From JAWKOK01 sp963848115 (GTDB lineage Bacteria > Chloroflexota > Anaerolineae > Caldilineales > Caldilineaceae), in contig CAWKCP010000016.1 in the NCBI GenBank assembly GCA_963848115.1, forward strand, positions 186,001-250,000: 64,000 bases of DNA. Direction: 5' to 3'. Position numbers and translations under genes: made by a program. Of the stretch, positions 27,493 to 36,357 are shown piece by piece. Within the stretch, counting starts at the first letter, position 1; each line of letters starts with the position of its first letter. Below the pieces are notes generated by a model. The model worked only from the letters and a program-made list of their open reading frames with translations, did not search any database and had not been told where the DNA came from.

Positions 27493-28594
27493 ATGGCCGA
27501 CCAACTCAAGGACCGATTTTTCACGGACGATTTCATCCAGACATTGGCGGAGGCCATCGAGGCAGTTGAGCCATCGTTTGATGCCGCTGCGTTCCATCGT
27601 CTGATCCACAAAGATGACTTCGCGGCGATGGCGCTCAAGCAGAAGATGCGCCACGTCACGATCTGTCTACACGCCACACTTCCGTCGGACTATCCTCAGG
27701 CCCTGGCTATCCTGCGCCGGGTCGGCCCGGCATTCAGCGGCTTCAATGCCATGGTCTTCCCGGATTACGTTGAATGGTACGGCCTTGGACACTGGGATCT
27801 TTCCATGGATGCCCTGGCCGAGTTCACGCTGTTGTGCAGCTCAGAGTTTGCCGTACGGCCCTTTATCGACGCCGACGCTGAGCGGGCATTGCCCGCTCTC
27901 TACGCCTGGTCCCAGAGTGAAAACGAACACCTGCGCCGTCTTTCCAGCGAAGGGAGTCGACCGCGCTTGCCCTGGGCCATGGCTCTGCCGGCGTTCAAAG
28001 CGGACCCGTCGCCAATCCTGCCGATCCTGGAGGCACTCAGGGATGACGGGTCGGAGTATGTTCGCAAGAGCGTGGCCAACAATCTCAACGATATCTCCAA
28101 GGATAACCCGGAGATCGTACTCGATATTTGTCAACAGTGGCGTGGTTTTTCGCCGCGCACCGATTGGATCACCAAACGGGGCTGTCGTACCTTACTCAAG
28201 GCCGGCAACACGAGGGCGCTCTTGCTCTTTGGCTTCGGCGATCCCGCCGATGTTTGGGTGGATGCTCTCACCTTGGACAACGAAAGACCGTCATATCGGT
28301 GACTCGGTTCGCTTTTCTTTTGATCTTCACGTAGAAGGCGATGAGCCGATATTGCTGCGCCAGGAATTCATCGTCACCTACATGAAAGCGCGGGGCAAGC
28401 CATCGCGCAAAGTCTTCCAGATCAGCGAAGGCGAAGTCAAGCCCGGCGTCCACACCGTTACGCGCAAGCTCTCGTTTGCCGATCTGTCGACGCGCAAACA
28501 CTATCCCGGCCTCCATGAGATCGCCATTGTGGTCAACGGCGTTGAAAAGGCGTCGACTGGCTTGGACCTTGGTCCGGCAAAATCTGGGGGATAG
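27493..28594 (+). pseudogene. DNA alkylation repair (HEAT-repeat) protein, one frameshift
   Basis: A HEAT-like-repeat protein of the DNA alkylation repair group (AlkC/AlkD-like). The start MADQLKDRFFTDDFIQTLAEAIEAV at 27493 is typical of the family, with GGTGGA just upstream. HEAT-type helices are visible in PALYAWSQSENEHLRRLSSEGSRPRLPWA and LEALRDDGSEYVRKSVANNLNDISKDNPEIVLDI, the latter a conserved family signature. Near 28285 the frame must change to continue with DSVRFSFDLHVEGDEPILLRQEFIVTYM and KHYPGLHEIAIVVNG, the usual C-terminal beta domain, ending at 28594. The full length is about 367 residues. Both parts are well preserved. It would recognise or excise alkylated bases. The break looks like a one-base insertion. 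Confidence 0.8.
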
Positions 28595-28692
28595 AGCGGC
28601 GATGACCGAATCTGTCCGCTTTTCCTCTGTGAGCCTCTATGCAGCCTCCGTGTTCACTATGGTGAAAAATTCCATCAAGGAACCGAACACTC

Positions 28693-30155
28693 ATGCCTGA
28701 CAAGCCCAATCTCATCTTCATCATGCCCGATCAGTTGCGCTACGACTTTCTCGGCTGTTACGGAGCCGACTTTGTCGAAACGCCCAACATCGACAGCTCG
28801 CTGAGACGAGGCGTCCGCTACTCCTGCGCCTATTCCGTCTCGCCCATCTGCGTACCGGCGCGCGCCCTGCTCTTGACTGGACGCAACGCCATCAAGAACG
28901 GCGTAACCGATAATGGCCAGTGGTTGCGGCCCGACCTCGCCGACTGCGGCATTCAGACCTGGCCGGAACTGTTGGCCGAAGACGGCTACACCACGGCAGC
29001 CATCGGCAAGATGCACTTCTACCCGTGGGACATCACTCATGGATTCCAGTATCGGGTGGCCGCCGAGGACAAGCGCTGGATCCATGTGCGCGACGAGTAC
29101 TATCATCATTTGAAAGAGCACGGCGAGCGCAAGTATCACGGCAACGAACATGACGGCTACTTCGAACACAAGGGCGCGATCCTCAATCGTCTGCCCTGGG
29201 AACTGTCCGTCGATCACTTTGTGGGCGAGGAAGCCTGTCGCTTCCTGCGCAACTATGGCTCTGAACGCCCCTTTGCCATGATGGTCGGCTTCCCCGGTCC
29301 TCACTGTCCCTACGACCCCAACGAGGAGTTCCTGGAGGGCGTCGCTCCAGAAAGTATGCCGTCGGCCATACCCGAAGTTGAAGGCGACGCACCCAAGCTC
29401 CGTCAGCAGAACATCGACGGCAACAAGCGACCTTGGAACGGTGTCGACTATACGGATTTCAGCGAGGCCGATAAGCGCAAGATTCGCGTCCACTATGCGG
29501 CTTCGGTCAAACAGATCGACTACGAAGTCGGCCAGAGTCTTGGCCACACTGGCGGCAGAAGGGCTGGACGAGAACACGGTCATCATCTTCGCCAGCGATC
29601 ACGGCGATCATCTGGGCGATCACAACCTCATCGGCAAGAGCGATTTCTTCGAGGGCAGTATCCACGTGCCGCTGATCGTGCATACGCCGGACATGAACGA
29701 GGCCCGAACCTGCACTGAATTGGTCGAGCTTGGCGATGTGACGGCCACGCTGCTTGCCCTGGGCGGACATGAACTGCCCGGCTACCTGGACTCGATCCCG
29801 CTGCCCGACATCGGCATTGAGAACCGGCGCCATCGTCCCTACAGCATCGGCGTCACCAGTGGCGGTTGGATGATCTTCGACGGACGCTGGAAGCTGAGCA
29901 AGTACGGCACCGGCGAAGTATTGCTCTTTGACATGGAAACTGATTCGGATGAACAGAACAACCTCATGCGCGATCGATCACATTGGGAGAAGTTCATCGA
30001 GCTGGATACGTTGCTGACCCAGATCCATCATGCAGTCCGTCACTGACGGCAACTACGATCAGCGCGTCTATACCAGCGACCTGGCCACAGACCCAACCTT
30101 CGGCCATCGCGGTTGGCGGCGCCTCTATCCGCAGCGGCTGGATGGTGCGCCGTAG
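28693..30155 (+). pseudogene. Sulfatase, split by two frameshifts
   Basis: An arylsulfatase-type hydrolase. The first part (from ATG 28693, AAGGAA upstream) has NLIFIMPDQLRYDFLGCYGA and the maturation motif CVPAR (residues 53-57 of PICVPARALLLTGR), whose Cys becomes formylglycine. Near 29530 the frame shifts and VLATLAAEGLDENTVIIFASDHGDHLGDHNLIGKSDFFEG follows, with the later metal ligands and Lys. Near 30030 it shifts again into QSVTDGNYDQRVYTSDLATDP, ending at 30155. No signal peptide is seen, so it may desulfate imported sugars. Both shifts go the same way (one base gained each). It is followed by a hydroxyacid dehydrogenase and an enolase, suggesting a pathway for sulfated sugars. Confidence 0.85.
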
Positions 30156-30180
30156 AGGCTTTTCAACGAGAGACAGGGGA

Positions 30181-30297
30181 TTTGCCACAGATAGACACTG
30201 ATAAACAACTGATTTTCACAGATGTTTTTTGGGCTGCTGGAGGAATTCAAAACTATCTGTGTCCCATCCTTTTCTATCTGTGTGAATCTGTGGCAAA
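30181..30297. repeat. Fold-back repeat of the CACAGAT type with 12-base arms
   Basis: Arms 30181-30192 and 30286-30297 are exact complements (TTTGCCACAGAT). Inner CACAGATG and CTATCTGTG words add pairing. It lies in the gap between the sulfatase and the dehydrogenase genes and closely resembles the repeat at 37.5 kb, down to the TATCTGTGTCCCATC segment. Confidence 0.8.
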
Positions 30298-30344
30298 CCT
30301 TTCTGATCAATTAACATAACGAGCATGCCACAAAGGAAATCACT

Positions 30345-31245
30345 ATGAAACCGAAGATCGGCTTTATTGGACTGGGAATCATGGGGCGGCACATGTGCGG
30401 CCATCTGTTGGACGCCGGCTATGAGGTCGTCGCTTATGACGTCGTGCCTGCGGCAATAGATGCCGCCGTTGCCAAGGGCGCCAAAGCGGGATCATCCTGC
30501 AAAGATGTGGCGGCCAACAGCGATCTGATCATTAGCATGGTGCCCGATTCGCCTGACGTGATGCAGGTTGCGCTGGGCGAAGGCGGCATCATCGAGGCGG
30601 CACGAGAAGGCTTGATCTACGCTGACATGAGTACCATTTCGCCGGCGACCGCCATCGAGGTCGCCAAGGCGTTGGGCGAAAAGGGCGTGCGTTGTCTGGA
30701 TGCGCCGGTCAGCGGTGGCGAGGCCGGAGCCGCGGGCGCGACCCTTTCGATCATGGTCGGCGGTCCTGAAGATCTCTTCAACGCGGTCAAGCCGGTCTTC
30801 GAGGTCATGGGCGGCACGGTGACGCTCTGCGGCGACAACGGAGCCGGGCAGACGGTCAAGGCCTGCAACCAGATCCAGGTGGCGCTCAACTTCGTGGGCA
30901 TGGCCGAGGCCATGGTGCTGGGCGCCAAGGCCGGCGTCGATCCCGCCATCATCCTGCAGGTGCTTAGCGGCGGCTATGCTCAGACACGCGTCATGGATGT
31001 GCGTGGGCCGCTGTCTGATCGAGGGCAACTTCGAGCCGGGCTTCAAGAGCCGCTTCCACTTCAAGGACTTGAATATCATCATGGAGACGGCCAAGAACCT
31101 GAACGTGCCGCTGCCGGCAACGGGCGTGGTCTACCAGCTCTTCAATGCACTGATGGCCGCGGACCGCGGCGAGCTGGACCATTCGGCCGTCATCACCATT
31201 ATCGAAGATTTGGCCGGCGTGGAGGCGCGAACGGCACAGGGATAG
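30345..31245 (+). pseudogene. NAD-binding hydroxyacid dehydrogenase (tartronate semialdehyde reductase-like), one frameshift
   Basis: A beta-hydroxyacid dehydrogenase of the 6-phosphogluconate/3-hydroxyisobutyrate dehydrogenase family. Visible are the Rossmann motif IGFIGLGIMGRHMCGHLLDAGYEV, the substrate motif DAPVSGGEAGA and the catalytic Lys segment GQTVKACNQIQVALNFVGMAEAMVLG. Near 31005 the frame changes to continue with EGNFEPGFKSRFHFKDLNIIMETAKNLNVPLP, ending at 31245. The full length is close to the family's 295-300 residues. AAAGGAA lies upstream of the ATG. This family reduces tartronate semialdehyde or similar acids in sugar-acid breakdown, which fits the enolase next to it. The break looks like a one-base insertion. 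Confidence 0.87.
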
Positions 31246-31265
31246 GTCGGCGAAAAACAGCGATT

Positions 31266-31331
31266 CACGAAGGAGCACAAAGAAACACGAAGAAGAGCCT
31301 TTCTTCGTGTGCAATTCGTGACTTCTTCGTG
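31266..31331. repeat. Fold-back repeat of the CACGAAG type
   Basis: An inner hairpin has exact arms 31285-31294 and 31301-31310 (ACACGAAGAA) around a six-base loop. Outer words CACGAAG at 31266-31272 and CTTCGTG at 31325-31331 can pair as well. It lies between the dehydrogenase and enolase genes and matches the much longer copy at 35953-36024. Confidence 0.75.
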
Positions 31332-31380
31332 GATCAACACTTCCTTGGCATTGCCTCACGCAATGGAGCGACGACACAGT

Positions 31381-32477
31381 ATGAAGATTCACTCGATAGA
31401 GACATTTGTGCGCGGCGAAAACGTCGGCATCGTGCGTGTGCGTACCGAAGATGGGGCCGAGGGCTACGGCCAGGTATCGACCTTCAATGCCGACATCACG
31501 GCGACGGTGCTGCATCGGCAGGTGGCCCCGGTTGTGTTGGGACGCGAGATTGAGGAACTGGACAGCCTCTGTGACGAGGTGATTGAAGCGACGTACAAGT
31601 TTCCCGGTTCCTACGTCTGCCGCGCCCTGACCGGCGTGGACACAGCGATCTGGGATTTGAAGGGCAAGGCCGTCGGCAAGAGCGTCTGTGAGCTTCTCGG
31701 CGGGAAGCCTCGACCCTTCCGTGTCTACGGATCAAGCATGCGACGCGATATTACGCCCGAGGACGAGGCCGCACGGCTCAGCACCCTGCGCGACGACTCC
31801 GGCTATCAGGCATTCAAGATCCGCGTCGGCAAGGTTGCCGGCCATGATGAAGATCAGTGGCCGGGGCGCACGGAGGCGCTGGTTCCGGCGGTGCGCAAAG
31901 CACTTGGCGACGATGTGACCATTCTGGCCGACGGCAACAGCTGCTACACGCCGGGCAAGGCCATCGAGATTGGCAAGCTGCTCCAGGATCACAACTTCGG
32001 CCACTTCGAGGAACCCTGCCCCTACTGGGAACTGGGTTGGACCGCAGAGGTCTCCTCGGCGCTGGAGATTCCGGTCGCCGGCGGTGAGCAGGACTACGAC
32101 CTGAAGCAGTGGGAGCGCATCATCGACATGCGCGCCGTCGACATCGTGCAGCCGGATATTTGCTATGTGGGCGGCCTGACCAGGGCGCTGCGTGTGGCTC
32201 GCATGGCCGACGAGGCCGGTCTGCCCTGTGTGCCTCACTCGGCCAATCTCTCGCTGGTCACCGTCTTCACGCTGCACATGATGGGGGCCATTCCCAACGC
32301 CGGCCCGCATGTCGAGTTCTCCATCGAGCCGACGTCGTGGACCCAGGGTCTCTATGCACCCGGCGCTACGGGTCGAGGACGGCATGGTGCAGATTCCCGC
32401 AGGAACCGGGTTGGGGCGTGTCCATCGCCAGCGACTGGTTGGACAGGGCCGTTCGACAAGTGAGCGAAGGTGCCTAG
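31381..32477 (+). pseudogene. Mandelate racemase/muconate lactonizing enzyme family protein, two frameshifts near the end
   Basis: An enolase-superfamily dehydratase or racemase. From the ATG at 31381 the capping domain and barrel are intact: CRALTGVDTAIWDLKGKAVG, the KIR catalytic pair (Lys146, Arg148), and metal ligands Asp184 (ILADGNS), Glu210 (FEEP) and Glu236 (GGEQ). A His follows in CVPHSANLS. Near 32360 the frame changes to give ALRVEDGMVQIPAGTG, and near 32410 again to give WGVSIASDWLDRAVRQVSEG, ending at 32477. Both changes are one base gained and the result has the normal length of about 365 residues. It follows a sulfatase and a hydroxyacid dehydrogenase and precedes a sugar importer, so it probably dehydrates a sugar acid. 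Confidence 0.87.
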
Positions 32478-32499
32478 ATTGCGCTTGCTTGTTGATTGA

Positions 32500-32546
32500 T
32501 TGACATTGAAGGGAAAACGATTTACACTTCTGTAGTGAACATTACA
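32500..32546 (+). promoter_or_regulatory. Promoter with overlapping operator upstream of MalE-type gene
   Basis: A sigma-70-type promoter has TTGACA at 32500-32505, a 17-base spacer and TACACT at 32523-32528. Right after the -10 box, at 32531-32546, lies TGTAGTGAACATTACA, a 16-base palindrome matching at six of eight pairs. A repressor there would cover the start of transcription. The leader to the gene at 32680 also holds a small CGGGC/GCCCG hairpin near 32565-32580. Confidence 0.6.
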
Positions 32547-32679
32547 AAAAATCGACGTTCAACACGGGCTGTTACGCCCGCGCTGCCCCAGATCGCAATT
32601 GTGGTGTTCGTATCAGTGGTCCGATTCCTTCTGCAAGTAACGACCTATTTTCCATCAAATTGAAAGGCGGTACGCGACG

Positions 32680-34022
32680 ATGAAACTGAAATTTCTCCTC
32701 GTCCTGGCATTACTGTTCACCTTTGTGTTGGCCGGTTGCGCTCCGGCGCCGGATGCAGCGCCGGCCGAGTCTGCCGACGTAGAAGCGCCGGCCGTTGAAG
32801 ATGGCCCGCGTGAAGTCACCCTGACCATGTGGACCCACGACGGTCTCTACGTCGAGTTCTTCAGCGCCCGCGCCGAAGAGTGGGCAGAGAACTATCCCGA
32901 CATCGACTTCACCTTCGACTTCCAAGTCGTTCCCGACATCTGGACGGTGACTCTGGCCAATCTAGCCGCAGGCGAAGATGTTCCGGACCTCTTTGGTATG
33001 GAGCAGGGCCAGGTGCCGGCCTTCATGCGTGACGGGATTCTTGCCGACAAGTTCGTCGATCTCACCGACCTGATCGGTGACGATTATGAGCGAGTGGTTG
33101 AAGGTCGTTGGACACCCTACACGTACCAGGGCCGGGTCTACGGCGTAGACAGCAGTCTCTCTGCGTCCACCTACTACTACCAGCCCGAGATCTTTGAGTC
33201 CCGCGGTCTGGACGTACCCACCACCTGGAATGAGTTCCTGACCACCGGTGAAGTCCTGGCCCAGGATGGGATAGCCCTATCCGTTCTGCCCGATGGCGAC
33301 GATCTCTTCATGATGTACCTGCTCCAACGCGATGGCGCCGTTTTTGATGATGGCGGTGAATTTGTGTTGGGTGAAGAGAACAACCGTCAGGCTGCTCTCG
33401 ATGTATTGGAACTGATGAAGACGGGCATCGACAACGGTTCCTTCATGCCCATGGTCGGCGGTGATTTCTGGGGTCCGTCGCCGATCACGGCCTTCCGTGA
33501 AGGCCGAGCGGCAGGCATTGTCATGCCTGACTGGTATGGAGACTTCATTCTGAAGTTGCAGGCCGAGGATATGGAAGGCCAGTGGCGTCAGACGCCCATG
33601 CCTGTTTGGGATGACGGCGAAGGCCACGTGACTCGGTCTGGGGCGGCACTGGTTTCAGCATCTTCAGCGATAGTGAGAACGCTGACCTGGCCTGGGATCT
33701 GCTCAAGTATTCCTACCTAACCAACGAAGGCCAGGTGAAACGCTTCGAAGAGATCGGCTACTATCCTACCATGTCCGAACTTTTTGAAGATCCGCGCATC
33801 ACCGACCTGGAAGACCCTTACTTCGGCGGCCAACGCTTGGGCGAGGTCTACGGCTCGCTGGTTGACGACGTGCCGATTTGGTACCAGAGTGTATACCGCG
33901 GCGCCTTTGCCGATGCAGTCAATGCAGAGATGCCCCTCTTCTACGACGGCAGCATCACGGCGGATGAGTTCCTCGATACGGTAATTGCGGCCGTTGAGGA
34001 CGAGATCGAGTTCAGCCAGTAG
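32680..34022 (+). pseudogene. Sugar ABC transporter substrate-binding lipoprotein (MalE/UgpB type), one frameshift
   Basis: Extracellular solute-binding protein family 1. The signal peptide MKLKFLLVLALLFTFVLAGC ends in a lipobox with Cys20, followed by an Ala/Pro/Glu linker. The core shows VTLTMWTHDGLYVEFFSARAEEW and NLAAGEDVPDLFGMEQGQ. Near 33640 the frame must change to continue as GTGFSIFSDSENADLAWDLLKYSYLTNEGQ, then RFEEIGYYPTMSELFEDP and on to the stop at 34022. Joined, it is about 447 residues, the usual size. This break is a one-base loss, unlike the insertions upstream. It has its own promoter and is followed by two permease genes with a large hairpin between. No dedicated ATPase is present, as is common when a shared MsmK-like ATPase is used. 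Confidence 0.88.
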
Positions 34023-34039
34023 GCGGTTTACTGAGCAAA

Positions 34040-34098
34040 CGAGAAGCCTCAGCCTGCCCCTGCGTCTTCATGGCGCTGGGGCAGGCTGAGGCTTCTCG
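34040..34098 (+). terminator. Large hairpin after the MalE-type gene
   Basis: Arms 34040-34060 and 34078-34098 are perfect 21-base complements (CGAGAAGCCTCAGCCTGCCCC on the left) around a 17-base loop. It begins 18 bases after the binding-protein stop and lies before the permease genes. There is no immediate T run, so it may stop only part of transcription or shield the 3' end, giving more binding protein than permease. Confidence 0.65.
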
Positions 34099-34165
34099 TG
34101 CATGACAATCGCATTTTTCACGCGCTTTCCAACATCGGAACCATTATCCATTTGAGTTGAGAAGC

Positions 34166-35095
34166 ATGTCCTCTACTACAAGCACGCCAAACCATTCGAT
34201 CTCGATGACCAAGCCTCGTCGCTACAGCCAGCAGAAGGTAGCGCCCTACATCTTCATCGCCCCTTTTTATCTTCTTTTTGGCATCTTTTTTCTCTACCCC
34301 AGTGTATCAGCGCTTGTGCTCAGTTTCACGCGTTGGAACGGGATGGGCCAGCCTGAGTTCATCGGATTCAGGAATTATGTACGGATGTTTGGCGACGAAG
34401 CGTTTTTCCAGGCCACGATCAACACGGCCGTCTATGCTGCGGCCAGCCTTTTCATTGTCATTCCGCTGGCGCTGATTATTGCCGTGCTGCTCAATGCCAA
34501 GACCCTGCGCTGGAAAGCGCTCTGGCGTGCCATGTACATCACGCCGGTGGTCACTTCCACGGTGGCCATCACGTTGGTCTTCCAGATCCTCTACAACAAG
34601 GATAGCGGGCTTCTGAACGCCATCTTAGGCTCGGTCGGCCTGGGACCGATTGACTGGCTTGGCGATCCGACGTGGGCCAAAGTCGCCATCATCATTCTGA
34701 TCATCTGGCGATCGACCGGTCTGCTCACCATCTACTTTCTTGCCGGCCTCCAGAGCATTCCCCAAAGCCTCTATGAAGCGGCAGAGATCGACGGTGCAAA
34801 CGCCTGGCAGCTGTTCCGCAGTATCACGGTGCCCATGCTACGCCCGATTATTCTCTTTGTGAGCATCATCGTCATGCTGGGTGCTCTACAAATTTTCGAT
34901 GAACCGCAGGTGCTCATGCGCGGCACCGGAGGACCTGCGAACTCAAGCTTGAGTCTGGTGCAGTACCTCTATCTGAGGGGCTTCTCGCGGCTGCGCCTGG
35001 GCTTTGCCTCTGCCGTCGGCACTGTTCTTTTTGCGGCGACCTTCATCCTCTCGCTTATCCAGCTGCAACGCTTCGGCGTATTCCGGGGAGACTGA
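34166..35095 (+). CDS. Sugar ABC transporter permease, MalF/UgpA type
   Basis: A 309-residue permease of the carbohydrate uptake family 1. After a short cytoplasmic tail come the membrane segment APYIFIAPFYLLFGIFFLYPSVSALVLSF, then NTAVYAAASLFIVIPLALIIAVLLNA, and the EAA loop SLYEAAEIDGANAWQLFRSITVPMLRP. It ends with the last helices and LQRFGVFRGD. I prefer the ATG at 34166 over the TTG at 34157. The next permease begins one base after its stop, so the pair is co-translated. Together with the MalE-type protein it would import a sugar or short oligosaccharide, using an ATPase encoded elsewhere. Intact, unlike the gene before it. Confidence 0.9.
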   Translation: MSSTTSTPNHSISMTKPRRYSQQKVAPYIFIAPFYLLFGIFFLYPSVSALVLSFTRWNGMGQPEFIGFRNYVRMFGDEAFFQATINTAVYAAASLFIVIPLALIIAVLLNAKTLRWKALWRAMYITPVVTSTVAITLVFQILYNKDSGLLNAILGSVGLGPIDWLGDPTWAKVAIIILIIWRSTGLLTIYFLAGLQSIPQSLYEAAEIDGANAWQLFRSITVPMLRPIILFVSIIVMLGALQIFDEPQVLMRGTGGPANSSLSLVQYLYLRGFSRLRLGFASAVGTVLFAATFILSLIQLQRFGVFRGD

Positions 35096-35096
35096 C

Positions 35097-35936
35097 ATGC
35101 ACCGGCGTCTATCACTGGGGACAATCGTCCTGCACATCGTCGTCATCAGCGGGGCGCTGATGACTATGCTGCCCATCGTCTGGATGATCTATTCGTCCTT
35201 CAAGACGACGACAGAGATCTTCCGCTATCCGCCCTGGGCCCCGCCAGAAGTCTGGTCCTTCAGGAGCTATGTGTCGCTCTTTGAGGGGTGGGCGTTCCGC
35301 TACTGGTACGTCAATAGCCTGGCCTATGCCGCGGTTGTGACCGTGCTGGTGCTCTTCTTCTGCTCGCTGGCCGGCTTTGCCTTCTCCAAGTACACGTTCA
35401 AGGGCCGCAATGTCCTCTTTGTGATCCTCATCGGCTCGACGCTCATCCCGTTTCAGTTGCTCCTGATTCCGCTCTTCATTCTGATGAGTCGATTTGGTTG
35501 GATCAATTCCTACTACTCGATGATTGTGCCCTGGGTGGCGCCCGCGTTCGGTATCTTTCTCATGCGCCAGTTCATCCTGGCCGTGCCGACAGAGATCATC
35601 GAGTCGGCCCGTCTGGACGGCGCGTCCGAGTTTCGTATCTACTGGCAGATCGTCGTGCCGCTGGTCCGTCCCGGCATGGTTACCTTGGCCATTTTGACCT
35701 TCCTGGGTTCGTGGAACAGCTTCATCTGGCCGCTGATGGTGCTGCGCGGCGATCAAGTTATCACATTGCCTGTGGGCATGGCCGGCATGGGTTCATCGAC
35801 AGCCGGTAGCAGTGGCATCCCCTACGGCGAAATGATGGCCGCGGCCACCCTGGTCTCGGTGCCCATCATCGTGCTCTTCCTGATGCTCCAACGCTATTTC
35901 ATTTCTGGCATGACGGCTGGTTCGATGAAGGCGTAG
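35097..35936 (+). CDS. Sugar ABC transporter permease, MalG/UgpE type
   Basis: A 279-residue permease, partner of the preceding MalF-type protein. The opening LGTIVLHIVVISGALMTMLPIVWMIYSSFKTTTEIF is the typical first helix and SFKT motif. The EAA loop is PTEIIESARLDGASEFRIYWQIVVPLVRP, followed by a TLAILTFLGSWNSFIWPL helix and a C-terminal LQRYFISGMTAGSMKA, the classic family ending. GGGGAG lies just before the ATG at 35097, inside the end of the upstream gene. It is the last gene of this importer. A 31-base stem with a T run follows and probably ends the transcript. The sugar is not identifiable. Confidence 0.92.
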   Translation: MHRRLSLGTIVLHIVVISGALMTMLPIVWMIYSSFKTTTEIFRYPPWAPPEVWSFRSYVSLFEGWAFRYWYVNSLAYAAVVTVLVLFFCSLAGFAFSKYTFKGRNVLFVILIGSTLIPFQLLLIPLFILMSRFGWINSYYSMIVPWVAPAFGIFLMRQFILAVPTEIIESARLDGASEFRIYWQIVVPLVRPGMVTLAILTFLGSWNSFIWPLMVLRGDQVITLPVGMAGMGSSTAGSSGIPYGEMMAAATLVSVPIIVLFLMLQRYFISGMTAGSMKA

Positions 35937-35952
35937 GGGTGAGATAGAGAGG

Positions 35953-36024
35953 GATCCACGAAGGGACACGAATTTGCACGAAGGATAGTTTTTCTTCGTG
36001 CAGATTCGTGTCCCTTCGTGGATC
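35953..36024 (+). terminator. 31-bp fold-back repeat (CACGAAG type), likely terminator
   Basis: Arms 35953-35983 and 35994-36024 are complementary at 30 of 31 positions around a 10-base loop. On the plus strand it is followed within a few bases by a run of six T, so it can act as an intrinsic terminator for the importer operon ending at 35936. It is the best-preserved member of the CACGAAG repeat family; another lies at 31266-31331. Confidence 0.8.
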
Positions 36025-36094
36025 ATCATTTTTTCTTGACCTGAGCGTACCGTACATACCATGAATTTCCTCCTCCTGATCCAGAAGTCCTGTT

Positions 36095-36122
36095 TTGTCC
36101 CACCACTGGATTGTGCTATGCT
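36095..36122 (+). promoter_or_regulatory. Possible promoter for the RbsB-type operon
   Basis: TTGTCC at 36095-36100 and TATGCT at 36117-36122 are separated by 16 bases. It would leave a leader of over 200 bases before the binding-protein start at 36358. The rest of the gap from 36025 to 36357 holds no gene that I can see; its end carries a strong AGGAGG five bases before the ATG. Confidence 0.35.
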
Positions 36123-36357
36123 GCACGAACACTGACTCAACCCACAAACCAGTCGAACACTGTACCGTTTGTTCACCTGCCACTGCCCCCGAAAATCCAC
36201 TCTGCGATCGGATGTGGGCTGACCAGTGGGGACAGTTTCCATTCCAGAAACTACTCGTGGACTCATCTGTAAAGCCAATTCTTGCTCATCTATCGAACGA
36301 ACACAGCGAGTTTTCGGATAGGCTCAAACCAACGTACCTTTGAATAAGGAGGACATT

